The notes under the pieces are model-generated. The model saw only the letters and a list, made by a program, of their open reading frames with translations. It made no database searches and had not been told where the DNA came from. Below are positions 1-5,776 of a stretch of 13,040 nt of DNA, piece by piece. The number at the start of each line of letters is the position of its first letter. Positions within the stretch are counted from its first letter, which is position 1. This DNA comes from Limisphaerales bacterium (lineage in GTDB: Bacteria > Verrucomicrobiota > Verrucomicrobiae > Limisphaerales > UBA11358), in NCBI GenBank assembly GCA_003152145.1, contig PLZL01000451.1, forward strand, positions 1 through 13,040. The letters are read 5' to 3'. The translations under genes and the position numbers were made by a program.

Positions 1-484
1 CGTCACCGTGGCCGAGGTTGATGGTGACCCGGTTAAAAATTGTGAGGTGAAATGGAAATAAACCAGTGCCATCCCAGCAGACAATATCCCGCACGTTAAG
101 CGGTGTGCATTGCGGCGCTGGAAAGCCGTTAATCCGCAAGCGTTCCCGGGCAAGCGATAATGCCAGGACCCGCGGCTTGCGACGGCTGCCGTGCACTACT
201 TCGAGCATAACGCCAGTTGTGGGCGGGCGCTTGCCATCAAACGGCCCCATGGTGACCCTGCCGGTGGCGATGGCCAGCACACTGGGTTGGCGGAGCGGTA
301 AGACCGACCACCCAGCAACGGGCTGCTCGACGAGGAGGCGGAACTCCATCGGAGTGGCAGGAACCTGGTCTGGAAATCGAACTGTCATTCCCCGGTATTT
401 TAGCTGGTTTAAGTTCATTCTCCATTCATTGAACCTCTTAGTCGCATGTCGGTTTAAAGCTCGCCATTCAAACTGATTTTCCAC
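1..484 (-). CDS. Partial hypothetical protein, C-terminus beyond left edge
   Basis: An open frame of about 161 codons on the minus strand that runs off the left edge without a stop. It has sensible composition, for example internal stretches reading PATPMEFRLLVEQ and RERLRINGFPAPQ. I recognise no family. Starts are ambiguous: GTG at 484, ATG at 418 or ATG at 388. A strong Shine-Dalgarno AGGAGG (503-498) sits 5 nt before an ATG at 492, but that ATG is in another frame and reaches a stop after 12 codons, so either the GTG is used with poor spacing or a one-base change has broken the original start. The plus strand from position 2 to the stop at 59-61 also reads as a plausible 19-residue gene tail (ending CEVKWK), so the minus-strand call is moderate only. 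Confidence 0.45.
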   Translation of the reverse strand, partial: MENQFEWRALNRHATKRFNEWRMNLNQLKYRGMTVRFPDQVPATPMEFRLLVEQPVAGWSVLPLRQPSVLAIATGRVTMGPFDGKRPPTTGVMLEVVHGSRRKPRVLALSLARERLRINGFPAPQCTPLNVRDIVCWDGTGLFPFHLTIFNRVTINLGHGD

Positions 485-612
485 CTTAGCATATAAACCT
501 CCTGTTTAGCTCCGCGTCGATAACGCAAAAATCGAGAATCAAAGAGGTGGTTTTAAAATAACATTCAAATTCACTGCTGACTCACAGGGTTGAGGGTTGA
601 GGTGTAAAAAAA

Positions 613-681
613 GGTTGGCTTGCGGGTTTGGGCCTTGCCAGAAGATAAGGCATGAATAAACAAACTCGCCACAAGCCAACC
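613..681 (+). promoter_or_regulatory. Start-codon hairpin of IS4-type transposase
   Basis: A perfect 10-bp inverted repeat, GGTTGGCTTG (613-622) and CAAGCCAACC (672-681), encloses the ATG at 652 and its leader. A second stem, GCCTT (632-636) with AAGGC (647-651), nests inside and touches the start codon. Inverted repeats over the ribosome binding site are known in several insertion sequences (IS10 and IS50 are the classic cases), where they block translation of read-through transcripts. The same role here is inferred from position. Confidence 0.5.
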
Positions 682-787
682 GCCAGCAAATTCTCGCTGT
701 TGCGCCAACTTTGCAACTTCATTCCGCCGCATCTGGTGCCGCGACTGGCACGCGCGACCGGCGTGGAAGATCAAGCCCGCACGTTTA
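652..787 (+). pseudogene. IS4-family transposase, N-terminal fragment only
   Basis: The frame from the ATG at 652 encodes about 45 residues that match the start of IS4-family transposases: a basic leader, then FSLLRQLCNFIPPHLVPRLA and RATGVEDQARTFS. In the family this region leads into a helix-rich N-terminal domain before the DDE catalytic domain. Here the homology stops at about 786 and the sequence switches to part of a WD40 gene in another frame. The whole catalytic domain (roughly 300 or more residues in the family) is missing, so it is a dead 5' remnant. The 5' end of the element probably lies between about 570 and 610, where GT-rich sequence precedes the hairpin, but no terminal repeat could be confirmed because the other end is absent. 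Confidence 0.6.
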
Positions 788-1137
788 GTGGCCCTGAGCA
801 CGGATGGTCGCTGGGCCTCGTCGTCAGGAAGCCGAGACGGAACCCTTCGCCTGTGGCAACTGGATTGGGATTATGAATTCCCGGAAGAAAAGGATTGGGA
901 CGAGGGCGCAAGATCGTGCCTTGAAATCTTCCTCACCCGCTATTGTGCGGGGAGGATGGTTTTACCTGCGTCGCTAAGCCCGCCTGGACAGTTGCAGATT
1001 TCCAGAATCTGCTCACCGATTTGCAGTATCGCGTATTTGGCTGGTTACGTCCAAAAGGTGTGCGTCGTCAGTTGGAGAAAATGACCGCCGAATGGCAAGG
1101 TCCACCGCTGATGCCGTGGAAACAAACCGCCATCTAG
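788..1137 (+). pseudogene. WD40-repeat protein, C-terminal remnant with a frameshift
   Basis: The frame from 788 reads ALSTDGRWASSSGSRDGTL followed by RLWQLDWDYEF, which is the end of a WD40 blade: the DGRW..SGSRDGT.RLW signature of beta-propeller repeats. It continues as WDEGARSCLEIFLTRYC. At about 944-950 the frame must change by one base, after which CGEDGFTCVAKPAWT, ADFQNLLTDLQY and FGWLRPKGVRRQLEKM continue to a stop at 1135-1137. This tail, with WDEGAR then W..ADFQ.LL and YGWLRP.GVRR.LE, is familiar from WD40 and Ser/Thr kinase-WD40 proteins of Planctomycetes and Verrucomicrobia. The N-terminal propeller and any kinase domain are absent, replaced by the IS4 fragment. It cannot make a working protein. 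Confidence 0.7.
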
Positions 1138-1455
1138 CATCGTCATCCACTTTCCTCGACGGGTCTGGAACGGTTCGCCCGCTTGGAAGTGGTGTTTTCA
1201 CTGTCAGCAAAAACGTAAGCAAAGGTGTAGGGGAGGTGCTGGCTAGGGTAGTGGCAGAGTAGTGCTTGATTAGCCTGAAAAACATGGTATTATTTATCTG
1301 AAAACGACGCTTAAGGCGACCGATTCCGACTCACACCTCCAAACTCATTTATCGCCAATAAAATCAATGGTATGTCCTATTTGCGGGCGTTTACACTGTT
1401 GTCATCTTTGTCACAGGGCTAAATCAGTGCCGGATTCTGAACAGTTGTCTTATTT
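1138..1455. other. Intergenic stretch without a recognisable gene
   Basis: About 318 bp between the WD40 remnant and the broken recombinase. A short plus-strand frame (about 1157-1258) reads DGSGTVRPLGSGVF and ends at a TAG; it has no start and may be residual coding sequence. The part from about 1280 is more AT-rich than its flanks. The left junction of the mobile element should fall here or in the recombinase remnant, but I found no copy of tRNA-Leu sequence that would mark an attachment site. Confidence 0.4.
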
Positions 1456-1806
1456 TCATTTTGTGATGTCCGGCAGTTTGTCCACGGCCCGGCGCTTGGC
1501 GTCCATGTCAATGTGGGTGTAGGATGCGCTCACGGCGGGTGAGTCGTGGCCGATGAAGTCGCGCGCCACCGCATCACTCACGCCTGAGTTTTTCAACAGT
1601 GAGGTTGCCGTGTGCCGCAGCGAGTGAAAGCTGATTTCGTTTTGCTCCCGCTTGGCGGAGTGTCCTTTGCCAGTGGCTTTGTGAGTTTTCTTTTGCGCAA
1701 GTCCGGCGGCAACGAGAATGTTGAAAAAATCGTTACTCAATGTCAGCAACTGCCTTAAACCGTCAGCAGATTTATTCAGAATAGTTTTCTCCAAAAACTG
1801 AACCAC
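1456..1806 (-). pseudogene. Tyrosine recombinase/integrase, C-terminal fragment
   Basis: Encodes up to 116 residues matching only the C-terminal half of a tyrosine recombinase catalytic domain. Box II is clear: H61-S-L-R64-H65, then G86-H87, and the nucleophile Y96 in SYTHID. The preceding stretch (LTLSNDFFNILVAAGL and a Lys-rich loop, about residues 20-55) is also family-like. The box I arginine, the catalytic lysine region and the whole core-binding domain are missing, so it cannot act alone. Its 5' end overlaps the 3' end of the coupling-protein gene by 31 bp in another frame, so the true homology break lies around 1765-1806. The fragment differs clearly from the intact integrase at the other end of the element and is probably a relic of a recombinase that once served this or an earlier insertion. 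Confidence 0.72.
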
Positions 1807-3248
1807 TTGGAAACCGCTCCATCAGCCTCCAAAGGAGGCAGGGTCACACGGCGAAAACCGCGCTCACAATGAACAAGAACGCACTCATGTTCGCGGAGAT
1901 TGCGGAGCTTGTGCGGTTTGATTTTGTGTTCCTCGGTTTCGTTGTAGTTCACGTTTCGTTTGCCGGCACTGTAACCCCAGGAGCGTTTTACGACGCGCTT
2001 CTTGCCGATGAAATCGGCGGCTTGAACGGCATCGGCTTCGTCGGCGGAGCGGAAAATCATCCGGTTACGAAGATTCAAGGTCAGGACTTTTGATTTGTCG
2101 TTGCCGAGTGGTGGAATCAGCGAAGTCGTGCTTTGCGCGGCGGCAACTACGGTAGCGCCGGCCTCACGGATGACATCTACGCAATTGTAATCGCTCGTGC
2201 CGTCCTCGCTGGCCGTCATGAACCGCTGCGCCTCATCGGCCCAGAGGATGAGCAAGTTGTCTCTTGCACGGTCGGCCTTTGATTTGTCGAAACGGCGCAG
2301 GGCGTGATTGTAGTAAAGCAGCTTCAGGAATGTGTTCACATAACGCCGTTCGGTCTGAAAATTTTGCGGCATCGTCGTGAGAATAATTTTGCCATGGTCA
2401 ATCGCCGAAAAATCGAATGTGCTTTCGCTGGTGCAAAACACCGCGGCAACTTCGGGTGTCAGGAAGTATTGCAAGTAGTTGCCGATGGTTTCACGCACGC
2501 CGCCGAATTGCTCGGCAGGTTGGGTGAGAAAACGGTCGAGAAAGTGTGCGTAAACGGCGGCCCGGCGTGGTGTTTCGAGGAGATTTTCGAGATTTTCCAT
2601 TTCTTCTTCGAGCAGGTCGCGATTGGACAATAATTCATAGGCGTCCAGCAAAGTCACGGGGCGGTTCAATTCAAAAAGCATTTCGAGCGCGTGCGCGATG
2701 TGCGTCTGCGCCTGGCTTTTGAAAAAACCTTTATCTCCGCCCTGGCCGAGACTCGTGGCGGTGTCCACAATGAACTTGGCGTAGGTGGAGAATGGAATGC
2801 TGCGGTCGCCGGTCAGGTTGTAACGATTCGGCGGCGTCCACTGCGCGTCTTTGTCGTCGGCGCGGATTTGCAGATGGATCAAATCGTGTTCACGGCCGTA
2901 GTGTTGAGCCATCGCCGCCAGGGTTTCCCAATAAACGCCTTTCTCATCAACGCACAAGCCGCCCCAAGTCGGCTCGTTTTGAAAAACTTGATGCACCAGT
3001 TGGTTGATGCCGGAACTGGTCTTGCCGGAGCCGGTGTCACCCGTGATGAGCCAGCCGCGACAAAACTGATTGCGTTTCCAGACAAGCCCGCCAAGTTTGG
3101 CGACGTGATGTTTGCGCTGCGGTTTGAGCAACAAACGAATTGCCATGACCAGCAAAAGAATTCCAAGTCCTAGCATCACCGGTTTAACCACATTCGGTAA
3201 AAGCGGAAGATGGCCGGGCAGTTTTAACGGAAAAAAGTCGGGTGTCAT
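1776..3248 (-). CDS. Type IV coupling protein (VirD4/TraD/TrwB-like ATPase)
   Basis: A 490-residue inner-membrane ATPase of the coupling-protein class, which delivers relaxase-bound DNA to a type IV secretion channel. A hydrophobic segment at residues about 20-41 is the membrane anchor; only one is seen, whereas VirD4/TrwB proteins usually have two. Walker A is G70-DTGSGKT (to T77), Walker B is ILWADEAQ (334-341), and a conserved AAAQSTTSL stretch follows (369-377), as in TraG/TraD-type NTPases. It is the last gene of a leftward operon and overlaps the preceding gene by the 4-bp ATGA. The C-terminus is short and basic/aromatic (KWFSFWRKLF), without the long acidic tail of F TraD. No mating-pore gene is visible, so a helper channel is inferred. 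The family assignment is firm; the partner relaxase is inferred from the neighbouring MobF gene. Confidence 0.88.
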   Translation of the reverse strand: MTPDFFPLKLPGHLPLLPNVVKPVMLGLGILLLVMAIRLLLKPQRKHHVAKLGGLVWKRNQFCRGWLITGDTGSGKTSSGINQLVHQVFQNEPTWGGLCVDEKGVYWETLAAMAQHYGREHDLIHLQIRADDKDAQWTPPNRYNLTGDRSIPFSTYAKFIVDTATSLGQGGDKGFFKSQAQTHIAHALEMLFELNRPVTLLDAYELLSNRDLLEEEMENLENLLETPRRAAVYAHFLDRFLTQPAEQFGGVRETIGNYLQYFLTPEVAAVFCTSESTFDFSAIDHGKIILTTMPQNFQTERRYVNTFLKLLYYNHALRRFDKSKADRARDNLLILWADEAQRFMTASEDGTSDYNCVDVIREAGATVVAAAQSTTSLIPPLGNDKSKVLTLNLRNRMIFRSADEADAVQAADFIGKKRVVKRSWGYSAGKRNVNYNETEEHKIKPHKLRNLREHECVLVHCERGFRRVTLPPLEADGAVSKWFSFWRKLF

Positions 3249-3616
3249 GGCCAGAACCTTCCGATGAGATAGCCGCCGAGCAGACAGGCGAGCGCGGCAA
3301 AAATTGCGGCGGCACGGGTTATCCGAACCGAACGGTCACCCGCCGGCTGTTTGCGGATCGCCTCCAAGAGGGCGGATGATTGAACCTGAAAAGTTCGCGC
3401 GGCTTCGGCGAGCTTGCCGATGTCCGCCCGGAACTCGCCAAACGCTGGAATTTCCCGGCGTCGAATCTGATCCCAATGCTGCTGGTGGATTCGGAACAAT
3501 TCGACAAGCAATATCACCGCGTCGTCTTCTCGCAGCCGATGTTTATCGCGCCACTCGGCAACGGCCTTGGTGAATTCCTCGTCGAAGTCAGGCTGTTCTG
3601 TGCTTGGCTTGGACAT
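3245..3616 (-). CDS. Small tail-anchored protein of unknown function
   Basis: 123 residues if started at the ATG at 3616, which overlaps the stop of the upstream ParA-like gene as TGATG. A GTG one codon earlier (3619) would add one residue. Residues 1-95 are charged and probably mostly helical (E/R/K/Q-rich, with WRDKHRLREDDAVILLVEL at about 22-40). Residues 101-119 form a single hydrophobic helix (AAAIFAALACLLGGYLIG), ending in R-F-W-P. The layout suggests a cytoplasmic helical domain fixed to the inner membrane by its C-terminus. Its gene overlaps that of the coupling protein by ATGA, so the two should be made together. It could bridge the ParA-like ATPase to the coupling protein at the membrane, but that is inference from position. 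I recognise no family. Confidence 0.75.
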   Translation of the reverse strand: MSKPSTEQPDFDEEFTKAVAEWRDKHRLREDDAVILLVELFRIHQQHWDQIRRREIPAFGEFRADIGKLAEAARTFQVQSSALLEAIRKQPAGDRSVRITRAAAIFAALACLLGGYLIGRFWP

Positions 3617-4308
3617 CACTTTGAAGGCAGTAGCAGGTTGGCGGCAGATTCGACTTCAGCGTAAAACCTGCGCTGCCACGTTTGGAGTCGTTGCCGGTCA
3701 AGCAGGCTGAACGCGTGATGCTTCGCCGCCGATGTAATGGTCAGATTCTCGGCGTTCAGCGTCTCAACCAGCCAGTCCTGCATCCGGCTCATGCCGATTT
3801 CCCGTGCGCCGAGCTTGTCTTTGAGCAGCGCGCGAACCTCACACGTTTCAAAGATCGTGAAACTGTCGCTGTGCGCCGCGTTGCGGACAACGACGTAGCC
3901 GCACTTGTCTCCGAACTCGTCCGTGAGGCGCTGGATTTGTTCCACGCTGTCCGACTCGTGATTCACCGGCATGACGAGCGTGAGCTTTGCGCCGAGTGCA
4001 GACAGCACGGCGAACAGGTCAATTTCGGCGAAGAATTCAATGAACAGGTCGGTGGACGCGGCACGGCAGTCCATAACGACAAGATTTGCCTTTTTCAATG
4101 CGGCGAAAATGCCGTCTAGCGCGCGTCGTTTGGACAAGTCCAGAAAGCGGGTGTCGGGATGAAACCGTTTCAAGGTTGAGTTCTCGTTGTCGCTGTCAAT
4201 CGCGACATGGACAATGCCCTTGTCTTTGAGATGCTGGACGAAGTTGACGGCGAAGAAGCTTTTGCCAACGCCGCCTTTGCCGTTAAGGATGAGAATCAGT
4301 TTTTTCAT
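3616..4308 (-). CDS. ParA/MinD-like deviant Walker ATPase
   Basis: 230 residues. The N-terminus carries the deviant Walker A motif of ParA/MinD/StbB-type ATPases (N9-G-KGGVGKS, with signature lysine K11 and P-loop K16). The switch region IDSDNENST (37-45) and the Walker B LVVMDCRA (76-83, D80) follow. This P-loop class dimerises around ATP and positions DNA or protein cargo. At 230 residues it is a short form without the N-terminal DNA-binding extension of type Ia ParA, so specificity would come from a partner, most simply the small HTH-like protein encoded just upstream (4-bp ATGA overlap). In place of the typical DxPP after Walker B it has DCRAAS, so it is not a standard ParA. A role in segregating the excised element or regulating transfer, like R388 StbB, is possible but inferred. 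Confidence 0.82.
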   Translation of the reverse strand: MKKLILILNGKGGVGKSFFAVNFVQHLKDKGIVHVAIDSDNENSTLKRFHPDTRFLDLSKRRALDGIFAALKKANLVVMDCRAASTDLFIEFFAEIDLFAVLSALGAKLTLVMPVNHESDSVEQIQRLTDEFGDKCGYVVVRNAAHSDSFTIFETCEVRALLKDKLGAREIGMSRMQDWLVETLNAENLTITSAAKHHAFSLLDRQRLQTWQRRFYAEVESAANLLLPSK

Positions 4309-4715
4309 TGTTTTTGGGGGGTGAGTTTGCGGATTTGGGCTATGCGCGGTCCGCGTGGACGATCTGCGGCAGCCTCGGAGTCGGGCGGCTCGCCGGGCAC
4401 AGTGGTGGCTGGCGCCGGGAGAACGAACTTGGTTTCACCTTGCGGTTCGACGGCGGGAAGCCGTTTCCTGGGAGTGCGGCGGTGCGGCCGGATGTTTTCA
4501 CCCAGCACTTCGTGACAGAAATCAGCAATGGCCGTCTTGCCGGCTGGCAGGCAATGTTGCGTGAGCAATTCAGCAATGGCACGGAACGAAGCCCGTCTCT
4601 GCCGCAACTCGACAATGACATCCCTGGCCGGCAGCAAGTTCTCGAACTTTTGCTGGTGACGCGGCGTAAATTCCGACACCGCTTTGCGGACATTGTTTGG
4701 ATCAAATGCGGACAT
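4305..4715 (-). CDS. Small HTH-like DNA-binding protein, first gene of operon
   Basis: 136 residues. Residues 36-73 (ELRQRRASFRAIAELL, then a turn, then GKTAIADFCHEVLGE) have the spacing of a helix-turn-helix of the type seen in small plasmid transfer and stability regulators. The C-terminal half (75-136) is Pro/Arg-rich and probably disordered. It heads a four-gene leftward operon with overlapping stops and starts, next to the ParA-like ATPase. A GGAC-core repeat array and a perfect palindrome lie directly upstream, and two GCGGAC cores are inside the first codons, so this protein is the natural candidate to bind them, both as centromere/relaxosome binder and as autorepressor (inferred). No good Shine-Dalgarno precedes the ATG at 4715. 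By position it resembles StbA of R388; I have no sequence proof of homology. Confidence 0.72.
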   Translation of the reverse strand: MSAFDPNNVRKAVSEFTPRHQQKFENLLPARDVIVELRQRRASFRAIAELLTQHCLPAGKTAIADFCHEVLGENIRPHRRTPRKRLPAVEPQGETKFVLPAPATTVPGEPPDSEAAADRPRGPRIAQIRKLTPQKQ

Positions 4716-5117
4716 ACGCGGATAATATATGGAGATGAATCGTCCGCATTGCGGACGCGATGCAACCTTGACCCGGACAATTGCCGGATTCAGCGCGGTC
4801 GCGGACTGTCCACGAACACGGCTTGGATACGGTCATGGACTGTGCGCGGCTGCGGACTGGACACGGACACGGATTGTTCACGGAAACGGGCTGGACGCGG
4901 ACATTCGCGGCCCGGACACGGTCACGGACATGGACTGATTGCGGACGCGGCTGCGGTCGCGGACTGAACACGGTCACGGACTGACTGCGGACATGGTCAG
5001 GACGCGGGCACGGACTGTTTGCGTTCTGGACGCGGTCGCGGACTGGACAAGACCACGGCCGGCTGGCCGGGCTTTGGCGCGGACATCCCGCGTCCAAACC
5101 GCGACCACTTCGCGGAC
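4686..5117 (+). repeat. Degenerate GGAC/GGTC short direct-repeat array
   Basis: Exact CGGAC occurs 18 times on the plus strand, at 4687, 4709, 4752, 4774, 4802, 4853, 4864, 4898, 4913, 4925, 4942, 4960, 4977, 4988, 5011, 5039, 5080 and 5113. Between these lie TGGAC (4836, 4858, 4892, 4931, 5027, 5044), AGGAC (4999) and CGGTC (4796, 4830, 4919, 4954, 4971, 5033), so from about 4797 to 5048 a GG-core falls nearly every 5-6 bp. Larger gaps are mostly 11, 17, 22-23, 28 or 34 bp, near multiples of about 5.65. All are in one orientation except in the palindrome at 4741-4757. The array fills the gap between a terminator and the HTH/ParA operon. It resembles the repeat centromeres and relaxosome sites near stb or par operons. 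It has no uniform unit and spacer, so it is not CRISPR. Confidence 0.75.
4741..4757. promoter_or_regulatory. Perfect palindrome, candidate operator of the HTH/ParA operon
   Basis: CGTCCGCA-T-TGCGGACG is an 8-bp inverted repeat around one central base, built from the same GCGGAC core as the neighbouring array but with two arms facing each other. It lies 26-42 bp upstream of the ATG at 4715 (leftward gene). An AT-rich TATATTAT element lies between it and the start codon (minus strand, about 4731-4722). This is the expected place for an operator used by a dimeric regulator. The assignment is inferred from symmetry and position. Confidence 0.5.
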
Positions 5118-5119
5118 TC

Positions 5120-5140
5120 AAAAACCTGCCTCTCGGCAGG
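5120..5140 (-). terminator. Rho-independent terminator of the small two-gene operon
   Basis: Read on the minus strand: stem CCTGCC, loop GAGA, stem GGCAGG, followed by TTTTT (5124-5120). It begins 18 bp after the stop of the 84-residue gene ending at 5159, so it closes the leftward small operon and insulates the repeat array from its transcription. Confidence 0.75.
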
Positions 5141-5158
5141 AGTAAGGCGTGCCCTGTC

Positions 5159-5413
5159 TTACACATGATGAGAAACACATTGCCTCCTCTCCTGAACCAA
5201 CTCGTCGCGCCATTCTTCCAACTGCGCGGCAACGGACTGAATCTGGGTGGTTTGTTCGATGGCTTTGGTTTCGATGCGTCCGGCCTGACGGTCGCCAAAT
5301 TGCGAATCATGGAGTTGCATCACGGAATTGGCGACGCGTTCATTGAGTCGTTCGCCGAGTTTATTTAGCACCTCGATGGCGGTGCGGATTTGTGCGGTGG
5401 ATGGTGTTTGCAT
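5159..5413 (-). CDS. Small helical hypothetical protein next to the relaxase
   Basis: 84 residues from the ATG at 5413, two bases after the TGA (5418-5416) of the upstream gene; this close coupling is why I prefer it to the 109-residue version starting at 5488. The sequence is polar and helix-prone, with IRTAIEVLNKLGERLNERV (about 9-27) and EQTTQIQSVAAQLEEWRDEL (about 54-73) likely to form coiled coil. No transmembrane segment or metal motif is seen. Small helical proteins beside MobF relaxases often act in the relaxosome (TrwA is the R388 example), but no ribbon-helix-helix fold is evident here, so function is unknown. It ends just before an intrinsic terminator. Confidence 0.6.
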   Translation of the reverse strand: MQTPSTAQIRTAIEVLNKLGERLNERVANSVMQLHDSQFGDRQAGRIETKAIEQTTQIQSVAAQLEEWRDELVQERRQCVSHHV

Positions 5414-5415
5414 AA

Positions 5416-5694
5416 TCAGACATGAATGCCGCGTGACGGTTTGTGGGCGAGTTCCTGCCGGTGTCCTAGCCGGTGTTTGGGAAGCCATTGTGCCCGTCGC
5501 ACATCATTCGCTACGCCGGGATGCGCCCAAGGTTCACTGAAGCCGAGTCGCGCGGCGGCTTCCTCGGCGGCAATTTTGGTAGGAGCTTCAACCACCGTGC
5601 GGAGTGGATCACCCATCACACGGGCATACTCGCGGTCGGTGTGGTAGATACCCCACAATTTTTTATCCGGCGTTAGAGTCACGGTTGAACTCAT
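5416..5694 (-). CDS. Small hypothetical protein, divergent from the relaxase
   Basis: 92 residues starting at the ATG at 5694. The N-terminal two-thirds looks like a small mixed alpha/beta domain (KLWGIYHTDREYARVMGDP at 12-30, then APTKIAAEEAAARLGFSEPW at 37-56); the C-terminus is basic, with H/R/K-rich LPKHRLGHRQELAHKPSRG. A GGTGA about 8 bp upstream may serve for ribosome binding. It is the first gene of a two-gene leftward unit and shares a divergent intergenic region with the relaxase gene, so co-regulation is likely. The central AAEEAAARLGF motif resembles short domains of mobile-element proteins, but I cannot assign a family. Confidence 0.62.
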   Translation of the reverse strand: MSSTVTLTPDKKLWGIYHTDREYARVMGDPLRTVVEAPTKIAAEEAAARLGFSEPWAHPGVANDVRRAQWLPKHRLGHRQELAHKPSRGIHV

Positions 5695-5776
5695 GGAGGC
5701 AGTTCACCAGAAATCGGATGAGCTTCGGTGTATCAGGCACACAAAAACCAAGCGCAGTCCGGGTAATATCCGTGGC

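Noticed and set aside
66..476. 136-codon plus-strand open frame
   Set aside because: Its composition (Arg/Ser/Thr-rich, no domain-like pattern) looks like a shadow of the minus-strand frame, and it has no ribosome site.
1138..1455. Left attachment site matching tRNA-Leu
   Set aside because: By eye only 6-7 bp matches (such as TGCCGG) to the tRNA region occur, which is expected by chance.
4686..5117. CRISPR array
   Set aside because: There is no constant 20-40 bp repeat and no unique spacers of uniform length; the cores are 4-6 bp and almost contiguous. No cas gene is present.
4702..5310. A 202-codon minus-strand open frame across the repeat array, rich in Arg-Asp, Ser-Val and Pro-Val
   Set aside because: The composition is a by-product of the GTCCGC-type repeats. 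It overlaps the 84-residue gene in another frame and crosses an intrinsic terminator. Plus-strand frames here (His-Gly and Thr-Asp runs) are artefacts for the same reason.
5414..5488. Extended 109-residue version of the small gene ending at 5159
   Set aside because: It would overlap the 92-residue gene by about 70 bp with a Pro/Thr/Arg-rich extension. The ATG at 5413 gives a tight 2-bp coupling.
5693..5776. Relaxase start at the ATG at 5693
   Set aside because: It would overlap the start codon of the divergent gene and leave no promoter space. The 28 added residues do not look like the family, whose N-terminus begins at the GTG at 5777.
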